The notes under the pieces: generated by a model
Seen by the model: the letters and a program-made list of their open reading frames with translations, nothing else
What the model was told of the DNA's origin: nothing
Databases searched by the model: none
Made by a program: the position numbers and the translations under genes
From: Pseudoalteromonas sp. MMG010
GTDB lineage: Bacteria > Pseudomonadota > Gammaproteobacteria > Enterobacterales > Alteromonadaceae
Reading direction: 5' to 3'
DNA length: 64,000 bases
Assembly: GCF_018100905.1 (NCBI RefSeq)
Contig: NZ_JAGJEG010000011.1
Span: 45,615 to 109,614 of the forward strand
In this document: piece by piece, positions 35,379 to 45,269 of the stretch
Numbering within the stretch: position 1 is the stretch's first letter
Layout of the letters: each line of letters begins with the position of its first letter

Positions 35379-36392
35379 TTAAATGGCGGCTAACGAATCA
35401 ATTGGCCAACGTGGCTTGGTTTTCATATCTAGGGTTGCAAATTGCCCCGCTTTTAAACGTTGCATCCCCGCATAAGCAATCATTGCTCCATTATCGGTAC
35501 AAAACTCAGTGCGAGGATAATACACCTGCCCTTTCATTCCTTGCATTACACGCTCTAGCTGCAAACGAAGCTGTGTATTTGCGCTCACTCCTCCTGCGAT
35601 AACTAACCGCTTGATACCCGTTTGCTTAAGCGCGCGTTTACATTTAATAACTAATGTATCAATCACTGCTGTTTGAAACGCATGGGCAATATCGGCATGT
35701 GTTTGTTCATCATTGCTATTTTCGCGTATGGTAATGGCCGCTGCCGTTTTTAACCCGCTAAAGCTAAAGTCGAGCCCAGGCTTGTCTGTCATTGGTCTTG
35801 GAAAAATAAATCGTTTAGGGACCCCTTGCTCCGCCATTTTTGCTAGCCTTGGGCCACCTGGGTAATCAAGCCCTAACAACTTAGCCGTTTTATCAAAGGC
35901 TTCACCTGCGGCATCATCAACCGACTCTCCAAGTACTTCGTATTGGCCTATCCCAGCGACTTTAACCATCATGGTATGGCCACCAGAGACCAATAAAGCA
36001 ATAAATGGAAATTCAGGGATAGTCTCTTCCAGCATCGGGGCTAATAAATGCCCTTCCATATGATGTACAGCGACAGCAGGAATATTCCAACCATAGGCGA
36101 GTGAACGACCAATTGATGTTCCCACAAGTAACGCCCCAACTAAACCAGGGCCTGCCGTGTAAGCGATGCCATCTAAATCTTCAGGACCACATCCAGCTTG
36201 CGCAAAAGCGGCATCAATTAATGGTAGTGTTTTGCGTACATGATCACGTGATGCAAGTTCTGGAACGACACCACCATAATCAGCATGTACTTCAACTTGG
36301 CTATAAAGCTGATGAGCAAGTAGTCCCTTTTCATCATCGTAAATTGCTATTCCTGTTTCATCGCACGATGATTCAATGCCTAAAATTCGCAT
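35379..36392 (-). CDS. tsaD: tRNA N6-adenosine threonylcarbamoyltransferase TsaD
   Basis: Transfers the threonylcarbamoyl group to A37 of tRNAs that read ANN codons, with TsaB, TsaC and TsaE. The 337-residue ASKHA-fold protein begins [20 protein letters not shown], has the metal-binding H-x3-H in [13 protein letters not shown] near 111, [10 protein letters not shown] near 134, [20 protein letters not shown], and the late [10 protein letters not shown] and [10 protein letters not shown]. Length is identical to the E. coli protein. Unlike E. coli there is no rpsU next to it; plsY is convergent and a yjaG homologue precedes it by 22 bp. Confidence 0.96.
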   Translation of the reverse strand: MRILGIESSCDETGIAIYDDEKGLLAHQLYSQVEVHADYGGVVPELASRDHVRKTLPLIDAAFAQAGCGPEDLDGIAYTAGPGLVGALLVGTSIGRSLAYGWNIPAVAVHHMEGHLLAPMLEETIPEFPFIALLVSGGHTMMVKVAGIGQYEVLGESVDDAAGEAFDKTAKLLGLDYPGGPRLAKMAEQGVPKRFIFPRPMTDKPGLDFSFSGLKTAAAITIRENSNDEQTHADIAHAFQTAVIDTLVIKCKRALKQTGIKRLVIAGGVSANTQLRLQLERVMQGMKGQVYYPRTEFCTDNGAMIAYAGMQRLKAGQFATLDMKTKPRWPIDSLAAI

Positions 36393-36414
36393 TGTTTAAT
36401 TCTCCTCACAAGGG

Positions 36415-37005
36415 TTAAATGGCTAAACCAATGTTAGTTTGACCATCAATAAGAGCTTGCTTCTTTAACGCTTTAACATTGTCAGAAGTCACACGTCCCA
36501 TGTTTTCAACAAAATCAATTAATTCGCCAAGCACATCAATTTCGTATTGCATTAACGGATGCTCTCGTACTGATTTATTGTCGGCTACGGTGCCTTCAAC
36601 TGTCAGTTGATATTCGATAAAACGAGCCACAGTGGCTTGTGATATTTTACTAATATTGACAAACTCTTGCTCATCTTGGCCCATTAAACCGTGCATTAAG
36701 CTCAGTAATGACGTTGCGGCATCAATGGCAGGGTAAGTACCGAACATGTCAAAATCTTCAAGCTCAGGAACGTTGGGCTCTATTTTTTCAACTTGCTTTT
36801 CAAGATCAATTTTACTTTTAGGTAAAAGTATTTTTTCCCAGCAAACATTCAGCGCACTACGAAAAACATCTTCGTCACCAAAACCAGTTGCTTCACTAAA
36901 TAAACCATAGTTTGGCAGCATTCGCTCTATTAAAGCACTTGCCAAAACAGCTTTTTGTAAGTAATTTAATTCTCTAATTCGTTGAAAGTTATTAGCTTTT
37001 GTCAT
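36415..37005 (-). CDS. yjaG: YjaG-family protein (DUF416)
   Basis: A 196-residue soluble protein clearly related to E. coli YjaG: the shared patterns are ASALIERMLPNYGLFSE (E. coli SLCERMYPNYAMF), TGFGDEDVFRSALNVCWE, DLEKQVEKIEP, FDMFGTYPAIDAA, and an INIG-like ending (TNIGLAI). It is almost entirely helical. The family has no established function. The start overlaps the end of the upstream DUF2007-type gene by 14 bp, and it ends 22 bp before tsaD, so the three genes probably share a transcript. Confidence 0.88.
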   Translation of the reverse strand: MTKANNFQRIRELNYLQKAVLASALIERMLPNYGLFSEATGFGDEDVFRSALNVCWEKILLPKSKIDLEKQVEKIEPNVPELEDFDMFGTYPAIDAATSLLSLMHGLMGQDEQEFVNISKISQATVARFIEYQLTVEGTVADNKSVREHPLMQYEIDVLGELIDFVENMGRVTSDNVKALKKQALIDGQTNIGLAI

Positions 37006-37351
37006 TATTTAATGTCTCGCATGACCAACAAAAATCAAATGATGGTCCGTTATGCTCATTACAGTTGGGGCACACCCAATCTGGAGCGACTTGTTTTACT
37101 TGCTGGTAGTTTAACAATATTTCTCTTGCATGGCGCTCTTTTATCGCATAAACCTGTACGCTAACGCTTGTTTGGTCAAATGGAATTTCACCTAAAGCCC
37201 CGTGTAGCATTTCTCCTTGTAATTGGCACTCAATCCCTTCATGGAGTAATAATCCTTTTACTATGTTTGCCTCTACTTGGTTTTCTGCCTGATAGATTAT
37301 GATCCAATTAAATGCGCTATTATTACTGAGGTTATTATGAGTATTTTGCAA
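36992..37351 (-). CDS. DUF2007-type protein with C-terminal zinc ribbon
   Basis: A 119-residue protein. The N-terminal half (about 16-85) resembles the DUF2007 signal-transducing fold: WIIIYQAENQVEANIVKGLL, EGIECQLQGEM, and a VSVQVYAIKERHAREIL strand-helix. The C-terminal end carries a four-Cys zinc-ribbon pattern, CPNCNEHNGPSFDFCWSC. The first ~12 residues are poorly conserved-looking, so the start could be a little downstream. It overlaps the yjaG homologue by 14 bp. Role unknown. Confidence 0.78.
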   Translation of the reverse strand: MQNTHNNLSNNSAFNWIIIYQAENQVEANIVKGLLLHEGIECQLQGEMLHGALGEIPFDQTSVSVQVYAIKERHAREILLNYQQVKQVAPDWVCPNCNEHNGPSFDFCWSCETLNNDKS

Positions 37352-37407
37352 TGTTCACTTCGCTTATTTTTGGTTACACTAAGTGCTGTTAATAAAAGGA
37401 AAAACTA

Positions 37408-37860
37408 ATGACGTTAACAACACCAGGCTTACTCTTTCCAGCAATCTCTTTATTGTTACTTGCTTACACAAACCGTTTTTTAGTTTTAGCGCAATTAATT
37501 CGTGAACTCAATTCCCGTGAAGGTGAATCAATTCGCCCTGTAGTCGTTGCACAAATTACAAATTTACGTAAACGTATAAAACTTGTACGAACGATGCAAG
37601 TTTATGGTGTTGCTTCGTTTTTATTATGTACTTTATCTATGTTCGCATTATTTATTGAATTTAAAACAACGGGAGTTATTTTATTTGGTGTTAGTTTAAG
37701 CTGCTTAAGTTTATCATTATTAACTTCTTTATTCGAAATCCATATCTCATGTGATGCCATTGAAATTGAATTATTAAACATTGAGCAAAAACCACTCAGT
37801 GGTAGAGCAACCCGAAATTTCTTAAATAGCCACTCAGAAAAAGTAACTCAAAAAAAATAA
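37408..37860 (+). CDS. DUF2721 membrane protein
   Basis: A 150-residue protein with three membrane segments (about 5-25, 72-93, 98-120) and the DUF2721 layout: a first helix FPAISLLLLAYTNRFLVLAQ, a cytoplasmic stretch RELNSREGESIRPVVVAQI and NLRKRIKLVRTMQ, then two closely spaced helices, and an EIHISCDAIEIELLNIE tail segment. Start ATG 37408 follows the purine-rich AAAAGGAAAAA. It is divergent from the DUF2007 gene. No function is known for the family. Confidence 0.82.
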   Translation: MTLTTPGLLFPAISLLLLAYTNRFLVLAQLIRELNSREGESIRPVVVAQITNLRKRIKLVRTMQVYGVASFLLCTLSMFALFIEFKTTGVILFGVSLSCLSLSLLTSLFEIHISCDAIEIELLNIEQKPLSGRATRNFLNSHSEKVTQKK

Positions 37861-38137
37861 AACAACGATTTTTTTGCTCTTTTTATATACTTACAAGCTG
37901 TTAAGCTAGGTACTAACAAATGAAATCGCATAATTTTCAATACTAAGTACCTATATAGAAAGTAATAAAACAGTATTATTTATTGATTTTACTTTTCTTC
38001 TTTTTAAAACAAAGTTATCCTAGCACCTATCTAAATGAATATCGGGCTTTGCACACTCAATTTAATTATTGGTGCAATTTTTTAGTTATGATATTTGTTC
38101 GCATTATTGCGACTTACTTATAAAAAGGGACTATAAA

Positions 38138-39022
38138 GTGAGATTTGAACAATTAGAACAATTTGTTGCATTAGGGGTTTTGCGCCACTTTAGGCAAGCA
38201 GCAGAGCAAACTAAAATTAGTACATCTGCACTTACCCGTAGTATCCAAACATTAGAAGATGAAATGGGTCACGAATTGGTGAAGCGTTCAACACGTTCTG
38301 TTAAGCTGACCGAAGAAGGTGAGTTATTTTTAGAATATGCAAAAAACACCCTCGCTCAATTAGAAGAAACTAAAAAACGAATTTATAAAATTGCTAACGG
38401 AACTGTCGAAGAAAAGTTAGTAATAGGTTATACCACTAACGCGAGCAGTGTTGTTCCTATCTCTTGTGGCCAATTTTTAGCCCAATACCCTCATGTAAAA
38501 ATAGAAATGCAATTACAAGATCAGCATGAACTGACTCGTAAATTACAGCAAGGCGAGATAGACATTAGTGTTTGTTCACAAGCGACTAATAATATTGGTA
38601 GTGACATACATTTGCCTGATCAACTCATACTTTTTGTTTCTAAATACCACCCTCTTGCGCATAAACATGATATTAGTAAACAAGACTTAGATCAGTACCC
38701 GTTATTTGGTTGTTTTTCACAATCAAAACAAGTACAAAGCATGTTAAATGAAGCTATTGATTCTCTTAATAAGTCAGCTTCGATTAAAGTCGGTAGTATT
38801 GATCAGGTAATGACGGGGTTAATTAAATCAGATCACTTTGCAATTGCAAGTATTGAGCATGCCAACTCGGTATCAGAGCATACTGATTTAGTACAATTGA
38901 AAACGAGCGAAGGGCTAGGAAACGAGCAACTAATTGTACAAACTAGCCAACAAGTTTCATCTGGTGAGCATATCAATCACCTACTCTCTTTGATTAAGAA
39001 AACAGCAGCGCTAAATAATTAA
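38138..39022 (+). CDS. LysR-family transcriptional regulator
   Basis: A DNA-binding regulator of 294 residues. The start is taken as GTG 38138, after AAAAAGGGA (38122-38130), which gives the usual LysR opening (RFEQLEQFVALGVLRHFRQA); the frame is open upstream to 38069 but that part is unlike the family. Helix-turn-helix at about 18-40 (QAAEQTKISTSALTRSIQTL), linker helix to about 90, and a periplasmic-binding-like effector domain from about 92 to the end. The recognition helix is not unusual. Target and ligand cannot be told; the convergent ubiA and the upstream DUF2721 gene give no clear hint. Confidence 0.9.
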   Translation: MRFEQLEQFVALGVLRHFRQAAEQTKISTSALTRSIQTLEDEMGHELVKRSTRSVKLTEEGELFLEYAKNTLAQLEETKKRIYKIANGTVEEKLVIGYTTNASSVVPISCGQFLAQYPHVKIEMQLQDQHELTRKLQQGEIDISVCSQATNNIGSDIHLPDQLILFVSKYHPLAHKHDISKQDLDQYPLFGCFSQSKQVQSMLNEAIDSLNKSASIKVGSIDQVMTGLIKSDHFAIASIEHANSVSEHTDLVQLKTSEGLGNEQLIVQTSQQVSSGEHINHLLSLIKKTAALNN

Positions 39023-39107
39023 ATTTATGATTTATGATTTATGATAGCTAACACATTTAGTAACTCAATAATGAAGTTTTAATGTATTAGCTATTTTAAG
39101 TTAACGC

Positions 39108-39977
39108 TTACCAATAAGAAAAGAACAACCCCGCAAATACAGCCATTCCAACATAATGATTATTTATAAACGCCTTAAAGCAGGTTTCACGTTCGCGTGT
39201 ACGAATTAGCCATTGTTGATATAGTAATAGAGCAACTGCGACACTCAGCCCTATAAAATATTCCCATGTTAAATTTTCCAGAAAACCAATAGCAAGTAAT
39301 AAACCAATAAAACAGCCATTGAGTAAAAATATAATATGGCGGTCTAATTGAGAAAATAAAATTGCGGTTGATTTTACACCTATTTTAACATCATCGTCGC
39401 GATCAACCATGGCGTACATGGTGTCGTAAGCGACGGTCCACAGTACATTAGCAACAAATAACAACCAAGCCTGCATAGGCACTGTGCCTGTAGAGGCCAT
39501 ATAAGCCATAGGAATAGCCCAGCCAAAAGCTGCACCGAGTACCACTTGAGGAAGATGAGTAAAGCGTTTCATAAAGGGATAAGTAAATGCCAACGCAAGC
39601 GCCCCAAACGACAGTAAAATAGTGTTAAGCCCCAGAGTAATAACCAACAAAAAAGCTAAAAAAATCAATAACACAAATAATGATAAAGCTTCACCTGGTA
39701 AAACATGCCCTGCAGCCAATGGGCGCTTTGCTGTTCGCTTAACAGCACCATCCACTTTTCTATCTGCAAAATCATTAATGACACAACCTGCGCTTCTCAT
39801 CACAACCACGCCTAAAGTAAACACAATAAAATTATGTAAACTCGCCAATCCATCATTTGCTAGCCAAAGAGCCCAATAGGTCGGCCATAATAAAAGTAAA
39901 ATACCAATGGGTTTATCCAGGCGCATTAACTGCCCGTAATAAGGGATATTTTTAATCACTAATGCATTTAATTTCAT
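39108..39977 (-). CDS. ubiA: 4-hydroxybenzoate octaprenyltransferase
   Basis: Membrane prenyltransferase of ubiquinone synthesis, 289 residues, eight or nine membrane segments. Opening [20 protein letters not shown] is typical, with the first Asp-rich motif [20 protein letters not shown] near 67-86 and the second [20 protein letters not shown] near 185-205, both of which bind the Mg-diphosphate. It overlaps the ubiC stop by 4 bp, as ubiCA do in E. coli. Confidence 0.95.
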   Translation of the reverse strand: MKLNALVIKNIPYYGQLMRLDKPIGILLLLWPTYWALWLANDGLASLHNFIVFTLGVVVMRSAGCVINDFADRKVDGAVKRTAKRPLAAGHVLPGEALSLFVLLIFLAFLLVITLGLNTILLSFGALALAFTYPFMKRFTHLPQVVLGAAFGWAIPMAYMASTGTVPMQAWLLFVANVLWTVAYDTMYAMVDRDDDVKIGVKSTAILFSQLDRHIIFLLNGCFIGLLLAIGFLENLTWEYFIGLSVAVALLLYQQWLIRTRERETCFKAFINNHYVGMAVFAGLFFSYW

Positions 39978-40513
39978 GTGTATAAATACGCCTCTGGTAA
40001 AAATACTTCACACACTAAAAAGTGATAGTTTTGCAATGAAAATACACTACGACGGCCTAATAAGGATCTTGTTGGTTGATTAAGCTGAGATACTATTTTT
40101 TGCATGGGGTGGTGTTTCTCAAAATGAGCAAATTCAATATTATTACGGCTTAAATGTGGATCTTGAAAAATCACATCTCCTAATGGCCGCTCCCCCATAT
40201 TATGTAGTTCATTATTATTAGCCGTATCGGGTAACCAACTTTGTGCATACACATGCGGTTTTTCATCGCACAACAACAAAACTTCTCTATTAAGCGCATA
40301 CTGGCTTTCACATTTAAGCATCGCTTGTTGTTGCGGTGTTAAAATAAAACGTTGCTCGTTTAATACATTAACCGAGAAAGTGCACGCGTGAGCTTTTAAT
40401 TTAGCTGTTAACGAATGGGGTTCAAGGAGCCATTCTTGCTCGCGAGAACTTAAAGTTGTTGCGCAATGTGCATCATGCCACTGAGCAGATATAGAAACAG
40501 GAAAATTAATCAC
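39974..40513 (-). CDS. ubiC: Chorismate lyase UbiC
   Basis: Cleaves chorismate to 4-hydroxybenzoate and pyruvate, first ubiquinone-specific step. The sequence is a diverged Ubi[21 protein letters not shown] near the start, [20 protein letters not shown] with the product-binding Arg in the middle, [11 protein letters not shown], and the end [24 protein letters not shown]. The frame is open to an ATG at 40597, but that would add a 28-residue hydrophobic lead foreign to this cytosolic enzyme; GTG at 40513, preceded by AGAG, gives a family-sized 179 residues. ATG 40552 is another possibility. The pair with ubiA (4-bp overlap) supports the identity. Confidence 0.85.
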   Translation of the reverse strand: MINFPVSISAQWHDAHCATTLSSREQEWLLEPHSLTAKLKAHACTFSVNVLNEQRFILTPQQQAMLKCESQYALNREVLLLCDEKPHVYAQSWLPDTANNNELHNMGERPLGDVIFQDPHLSRNNIEFAHFEKHHPMQKIVSQLNQPTRSLLGRRSVFSLQNYHFLVCEVFLPEAYLYT

Positions 40514-40666
40514 AAGTACTCTGTATAATAAAAACCAGCGTAATAATATCATTGCCAATGCATTTGAAAAAGCGCTGTTTTTATGTGATAAAAACATGTA
40601 ACTACTATTTATTAAGCACTATAAAGTATAAACTGATTGTAATTAGTTAATGGAATTAATACTAAA

Positions 40667-41065
40667 ATGAAAAAAATTATTTTTGCTGGTGTTTTATCAC
40701 TATTTAGCATGCTGTTTAGCTCAAACTTACACGCTCAATCAAATGTGGGGTATTTTGGCTTTGAACCCGATATTATTGCCAACTATATTGGAGCATCAAG
40801 TAAGAAGTTAGGCTATGTTAGAGTGACTGTTGATTTAATGCTTAACAACACCGCAGATATCGCAATTGTTGAACATCACACTCCATTACTTAGAGATGCT
40901 ATCGTTGAAATTTTATCAAAAGAGTCAGAAGAGCAAATAAAATCTTTAGCTGGGCGTGAAAAAATAAGAGCGACTTGCGCAGCAAAACTTAAAACATTAC
41001 TAAAAGAAGAAACAGGACAAGAAATCATCCGTGATGTCTTGTTCACTAAATATTTATACCATTAA
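40667..41065 (+). CDS. FliL-like protein outside a flagellar cluster
   Basis: A 132-residue exported protein with a signal sequence (MKKIIFAGVLSLFSMLFSSNLHA). The mature part matches the FliL fold: YFGFEPDIIANYIG, LGYVRVTVDLML, then the helix VEHHTPLLRDAIVEILS and a C-terminal DVLFTKYLYH, as in flagellar FliL (ending in FTxFVVQ-like strands). True FliL keeps its membrane anchor uncleaved; here the Ala-x-Ala-like HAQ end of the hydrophobic stretch could be cut. No flagellar gene is nearby; ubiC is divergent and glpG convergent (4-bp tail overlap). Confidence 0.78.
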   Translation: MKKIIFAGVLSLFSMLFSSNLHAQSNVGYFGFEPDIIANYIGASSKKLGYVRVTVDLMLNNTADIAIVEHHTPLLRDAIVEILSKESEEQIKSLAGREKIRATCAAKLKTLLKEETGQEIIRDVLFTKYLYH

Positions 41066-41886
41066 GCTTTTGTTTTTACATTAAAAAGATGAGCGGTTAA
41101 GGCAAACGCCATACCGCTTACCAACCCTGCTAAATGCGCCCAGTTAGCCATACCAATAAATAACACATCAAAAAAACCAACAACGAGCCAAATCAACATA
41201 AAGCCAATAGTACTACGACTTACTAAAGCGGGCTTTTGTGGGTTTAATAGACTACTTATCCAACAAAACCCTAATAGAGCGTAAACAACACCGCTTAAGC
41301 CACCAAAGTTAGGGCCAACCATTAAATATTGAGCCCAATTACTTAATAAGGCACTAATAAAAAACACGCCAACCAATGTTAGTTTGCCATATTGTTTTTC
41401 AATCGTGTCGCCTAGCGACATCCACCACACCAAATTAAATGCAATATGCATTAAGCTAAAATGCACAACCGCAGGTGCTATCCATGTAATAGGCCGTGTG
41501 GCATTAAATTGTAAAGCACTATATATACTTTCAAACCCACCAGCTAAAAATGCGATATAGACGATAATACTAATAATACTGACACTTTGATTTAACCAAC
41601 TTAATGCTTTAAAGCGTGAAAATAAATTAAGTGGCTGCCCTTGATAGTGCAAAGCATTATGACTACTGCCAACCTGCCAAGAAGCTTGTAGGTATTTTTC
41701 TTGATTTGGGTTTTGTGCAAATTCAGCCCATAATGGCTTTACTTGATGGAAATGCTCAGCTGCAACACTAATAATAACCGTATTATCTTGAGCGGGCTTT
41801 AATTCACCATGAAACCCTTCGCTTTTTAAATAATCGATAAAACCTTGTGCTAATCGTGGATTATTTAAACTACCGAGTTCTATCAT
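41062..41886 (-). CDS. glpG: Rhomboid-family intramembrane serine protease
   Basis: Inner-membrane protease, 274 residues. A cytoplasmic N-terminal domain of about 85 residues precedes six membrane segments. The active Ser is in FGGLSGVVYALLGF near residue 195, and the His partner is in WAHLAGLVSGM near 248; the oxyanion His/Asn region is in HFSLMHIAFNLVWWM. This is the E. coli GlpG layout. It overlaps glpE by 4 bp, as glpE-glpG do in other gammaproteobacteria. glpR is not present here. Confidence 0.93.
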   Translation of the reverse strand: MIELGSLNNPRLAQGFIDYLKSEGFHGELKPAQDNTVIISVAAEHFHQVKPLWAEFAQNPNQEKYLQASWQVGSSHNALHYQGQPLNLFSRFKALSWLNQSVSIISIIVYIAFLAGGFESIYSALQFNATRPITWIAPAVVHFSLMHIAFNLVWWMSLGDTIEKQYGKLTLVGVFFISALLSNWAQYLMVGPNFGGLSGVVYALLGFCWISSLLNPQKPALVSRSTIGFMLIWLVVGFFDVLFIGMANWAHLAGLVSGMAFALTAHLFNVKTKA

Positions 41887-42200
41887 CGTTCAATATGTTC
41901 CTGATAAGCGCCTTCCCACGCGGTAAAGCCGCCATCCATGCTATAAACATCTTCAAAACCTTGTTCAACCAAATAATTAGCCGCCCCTTGCGAGCTCATT
42001 CCATGGTAACAAACAATAATAATTGGCTGATCGAATTCTTTTTCCATCATAAATTGAGCAATATTAGTATTTGATAACGCTTCAGAACCAGGGATATGCC
42101 CAGCTTGATATGAATTAGGATCGCGAATATCAGCAATAACTACCTCTTCTTTTTCTAGTAGTTCAAATGTTTGTGCAATAGATATGTGTTTAAATGCCAT
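41883..42200 (-). CDS. glpE: Thiosulfate sulfurtransferase GlpE (single-domain rhodanese)
   Basis: A 105-residue rhodanese that moves sulfur from thiosulfate to acceptors such as cyanide or thioredoxin. Sequence: FKHISIAQTFELLEKEEVVI, then ADIRDPNSYQAGHIPGSEAL, and the active loop VCYHGMSSQGAA with the catalytic Cys near residue 65. I set the start at ATG 42200 because it gives the family N-terminus; the open frame extends to 42272, but that would cross the tdh terminator at 42227-42248. It is coupled to glpG by a 4-bp overlap. Confidence 0.92.
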   Translation of the reverse strand: MAFKHISIAQTFELLEKEEVVIADIRDPNSYQAGHIPGSEALSNTNIAQFMMEKEFDQPIIIVCYHGMSSQGAANYLVEQGFEDVYSMDGGFTAWEGAYQEHIER

Positions 42201-42226
42201 GAAAATCTCTTTAATTAATAATATAA

Positions 42227-42248
42227 AAAGGCGACCAACGTCGCCTTT
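42227..42248 (-). terminator. Terminator downstream of tdh
   Basis: AAAGGCGA (42227-42234) pairs with TCGCCTTT (42241-42248). On the minus strand a T-rich tail follows, after the tdh stop at 42300. It separates tdh from glpE and argues against the longer glpE reading frame. Confidence 0.82.
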
Positions 42249-42299
42249 ATTAGAATTAAACCCTAACCCCAAATACTCGCTACTTTGGGTATGTTGAAC

Positions 42300-43325
42300 C
42301 TAATCCCAGTTTAAAATAACTTTTCCAGATTGTCCTGAAATCATCATATCAAAACCAGCTTGGAAGTCATCAATACTATACTGATGCGTAATAATTGGAC
42401 TTAAGTCTAAACCGGATTGAATTAAGCTGGCCATTTTATACCAGGTTTCAAACATTTCTCGTCCGTAAATCCCTTTAATGACTAAGCCTTTAAAAATTAC
42501 TTGATTCCAATCAACCGCCATGTCCGAAGGAGGAATACCTAGCATTGCTATTTTTCCGCCGTGGTTCATATTATTGAGCATTGAGTTAAATGCACTCGGT
42601 ACACCTGACATTTCAAGACCAATATCAAAACCTTCACTCATGCCTAATTCGTTAATTACATCTTCAAGCTTTTCTGTGGCTACGTTGACAGCTCGAGTTG
42701 CCCCCATTTTACGTGCCAGCTCTAGTCTGTAATCATTCACATCAGTTATTACAACATGGCGAGCACCAACGTGCTTTGCCACGGCTACCGCCATAATACC
42801 AATAGGTCCTGCGCCAGTGATTAATACATCTTCGCCGACTAAATCAAACGATAAAGCCGTGTGTACTGCATTACCAAACGGGTCGAAAATTGAAGCAAGT
42901 TCATCAGGAATATTATCTGGAATTTTAAATGCATTAAAGGCCGGGATCACTAAATATTCTGCAAAAGCCCCTTCACGATTAACCCCTACCCCTGTGGTAT
43001 TACGACATAAGTGAACACGACCAGCGCGGCAGTTACGACAATGGCCACATGTAATATGCCCTTCACCTGAGACTCTATCACCTACAGTAAAACCACGAAC
43101 CTCTTGACCCATATCAACAACTTCGCCTACATATTCATGGCCTACAACCATGGGCGTAGGAATGGTTTTTTGTGACCATTCATCCCATTTATATATATGG
43201 ACATCGGTGCCGCAAATGGCTGTTTTACGAATTTTAATCAGTAAATCGTTATGGCCCACTTCAGGCTTGGGTACATCTGTCATCCAAATGCCCGGTTCTG
43301 CTTTTAATTTTGATAATGCTTTCAT
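42300..43325 (-). CDS. tdh: L-threonine 3-dehydrogenase
   Basis: NAD-dependent oxidation of threonine to 2-amino-3-ketobutyrate. The start [20 protein letters not shown] at 43325 matches E. coli Tdh exactly in frame and yields 341 residues, the E. coli length; an ATG three codons upstream is unlikely. Zinc-dependent alcohol-dehydrogenase motifs: catalytic Cys in [12 protein letters not shown] near 38, GHEYVGEV near 63, four structural-zinc Cys in [15 protein letters not shown] near 93-107, and the nucleotide-binding [10 protein letters not shown] near 173. Works with Kbl, encoded just upstream. Confidence 0.96.
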   Translation of the reverse strand: MKALSKLKAEPGIWMTDVPKPEVGHNDLLIKIRKTAICGTDVHIYKWDEWSQKTIPTPMVVGHEYVGEVVDMGQEVRGFTVGDRVSGEGHITCGHCRNCRAGRVHLCRNTTGVGVNREGAFAEYLVIPAFNAFKIPDNIPDELASIFDPFGNAVHTALSFDLVGEDVLITGAGPIGIMAVAVAKHVGARHVVITDVNDYRLELARKMGATRAVNVATEKLEDVINELGMSEGFDIGLEMSGVPSAFNSMLNNMNHGGKIAMLGIPPSDMAVDWNQVIFKGLVIKGIYGREMFETWYKMASLIQSGLDLSPIITHQYSIDDFQAGFDMMISGQSGKVILNWD

Positions 43326-43340
43326 TGTTAACACTCAACT

Positions 43341-43367
43341 AAAAAAGCCAAAGTACACCTTTGGCTT
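43341..43367 (-). terminator. Terminator-like hairpin between kbl and tdh
   Basis: AAGCCAAAG (43345-43353) pairs with CTTTGGCTT (43359-43367), followed on the minus strand by six T. This is a complete intrinsic terminator inside what is normally a two-gene operon, only about 16 bp before the tdh start. Confidence 0.75.
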
Positions 43368-43374
43368 ATAAGAA

Positions 43375-44571
43375 TTAAATCACACCCATTTCTTTACCAA
43401 TGGAAGTAAACGCGGCAATGGCAATGTCGAGCTGTTCAATGCTATGCGCTGCTGATATTTGCGTACGGATACGAGCCTGGCCTTTAGGTACAACCGGAAA
43501 TGAGAATCCCGTCACATAAATGCCTTCACCAAGCAGCTTATCAGCCATTAGCGACGCAACTTTAGCATCACCTAACATAACTGGAATAATAGCATGGTCT
43601 TTGCCTGCACATGTAAAGCCAGCAGCTTGCATTTGCTCTCTAAAATATTTTGCATTAGACCAAAGTTTATCGCGAAGTTCTGCACTATTTTCTAGCGTTT
43701 CAAGTACTTTAATTGACGCTGTTACGATAGAAGGCGCTAACGAGTTAGAAAACAAATATGGGCGTGAACGCTGACGTAGCCATTCAACAATTTCTTTTTT
43801 CCCCGATGTATAGCCACCCGACGCACCACCGAGTGCTTTACCTAGCGTCCCTGTAATAATGTCAACACGGTCAAGCACATTACAGTACTCAGGTGTGCCT
43901 TTACCGTTTTCACCTACAAATCCAACTGCATGAGAGTCATCAACCATAACTAACGCATCATATTTATCAGCTAAGTCGCATACAGCAGCTAAATTACAAA
44001 TAACACCATCCATTGAAAATACACCATCGGTGGCAATTAATTTTGTTTTAGCACCTGCCGCATCGGCTGCAATTAACTGCTGCTCTAAATCGTGCATATC
44101 ATTGTTAGCATAACGAAAACGTTTTGCTTTACATAAACGAACACCATCAATAATAGAGGCATGATTTAATGAATCAGAAATAATCGCATCATCAGCACCT
44201 AAAATCGTTTCAAACAAGCCGGTATTTGCATCAAAACATGATGAATACAAAATCGTATCTTCAGTTTCTAAAAAAGCACTAATTTTTTGCTCTAACGTTT
44301 TATGAATATCTTGTGTGCCACAAATAAAACGTACCGATGCAACACCAAAACCATGATCATCTAACCCTTGTTGTGCTGCAGCTATCAGCTGTGGGCTGTT
44401 AGCCAATCCTAAGTAATTGTTAGCACAAAAGTTAATAACTTTTTCGCCTGAAGCAACTTCAATTTGAGCTTGCTGTTGTGAAGTTATTACACGCTCGCTT
44501 TTATACAAACCTTCGCTTTTAACGTCTTCGATTTGTTGCTGTAGCTGGCTAAAAAAAGCAGATGCTCTCAT
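43375..44571 (-). CDS. kbl: 2-amino-3-ketobutyrate CoA ligase (glycine C-acetyltransferase)
   Basis: Pyridoxal-phosphate enzyme that splits 2-amino-3-ketobutyrate with CoA into glycine and acetyl-CoA. The 398-residue protein has [15 protein letters not shown] near 47, the substrate region [18 protein letters not shown], the Asp that holds the cofactor in [12 protein letters not shown] near 207, and the Schiff-base Lys in [17 protein letters not shown] near 244. Length equals that of E. coli Kbl. It is followed on the same strand by a terminator-like hairpin and tdh. Confidence 0.96.
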   Translation of the reverse strand: MRASAFFSQLQQQIEDVKSEGLYKSERVITSQQQAQIEVASGEKVINFCANNYLGLANSPQLIAAAQQGLDDHGFGVASVRFICGTQDIHKTLEQKISAFLETEDTILYSSCFDANTGLFETILGADDAIISDSLNHASIIDGVRLCKAKRFRYANNDMHDLEQQLIAADAAGAKTKLIATDGVFSMDGVICNLAAVCDLADKYDALVMVDDSHAVGFVGENGKGTPEYCNVLDRVDIITGTLGKALGGASGGYTSGKKEIVEWLRQRSRPYLFSNSLAPSIVTASIKVLETLENSAELRDKLWSNAKYFREQMQAAGFTCAGKDHAIIPVMLGDAKVASLMADKLLGEGIYVTGFSFPVVPKGQARIRTQISAAHSIEQLDIAIAAFTSIGKEMGVI

Positions 44572-44711
44572 TTGGGATCTCCAATTAATTGAACGGGAAA
44601 GCAGTTTTTAAATTAATACTGCTTAATATGGCTGGTATTGTAAAAGTTTAATGCACAAATTGCACTTTTTGTAGTTCATCGCAAAATGTAAAATAAACGT
44701 AAGTAAATTAG

Positions 44712-45269
44712 CTAAGTATTCGTAAGCAGCTGTGTTAAGTCATCAATCGAATTAAACACATAATCAGCACTTTTCAGTGCACTTTCATCAAGGCTTTTAC
44801 CTGATTTAACCAATACACTGGTATTAATATCTGCCGCTTTAGCCGCTAATATATCGCCGAGTTTATCACCAACCATGATACTTTTCTCAGTGTCTATATT
44901 ATGCTCTTTGATCCCTTGTAAAATCATACCTGGTTTTGGTTTTCTGCAATTACACTGCTGTAGGTATGGCGCTTGCGCATTAGTAGGATGGTGCGGACAA
45001 AAATAAACTTCTGTAATATTTACTTGATGCTGTAAAAAGCGCTGTTTCATCCACTGCGTTAGCGCTAAAAAATCGCTTTCACTGTAATATCCACGCCCTA
45101 TACCAGATTGATTAGTTACTATAATTATTTTATAACCGGCATCATAAAATGCCTTACAAGTACTAAATACTCCATCTATAAACTCAAACTGCTCACTTTG
45201 ATATACGTAACCATGATCTATATTAACCACACCATCACGGTCTAAAAACAAGGCTTTATTTAACTTCAT
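44712..45269 (-). CDS. gmhB: D-glycero-D-manno-heptose 1,7-bisphosphate 7-phosphatase
   Basis: HAD-family phosphatase that makes heptose 1-phosphate for lipopolysaccharide inner core. The 185-residue protein has FLDRDGVVNIDHGYVY (nucleophile and acid Asp) near 8-24, IIVTNQSGIGRGYY, a zinc-binding loop CPHHPTNAQAPYLQQCNC near 92-109, the KPKPGM Lys, and the MVGDKLGDILAAKAA acidic motif near 137. It overlaps the heptosyltransferase gene by 4 bp. GmhA and HldE, the other enzymes of the same route, are encoded at 49997-52026. Confidence 0.94.
   Translation of the reverse strand: MKLNKALFLDRDGVVNIDHGYVYQSEQFEFIDGVFSTCKAFYDAGYKIIIVTNQSGIGRGYYSESDFLALTQWMKQRFLQHQVNITEVYFCPHHPTNAQAPYLQQCNCRKPKPGMILQGIKEHNIDTEKSIMVGDKLGDILAAKAADINTSVLVKSGKSLDESALKSADYVFNSIDDLTQLLTNT

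Noticed and set aside
42201..42272. Longer N-terminus for GlpE
   Set aside because: It would run through the tdh terminator hairpin and has no counterpart in the rhodanese family.
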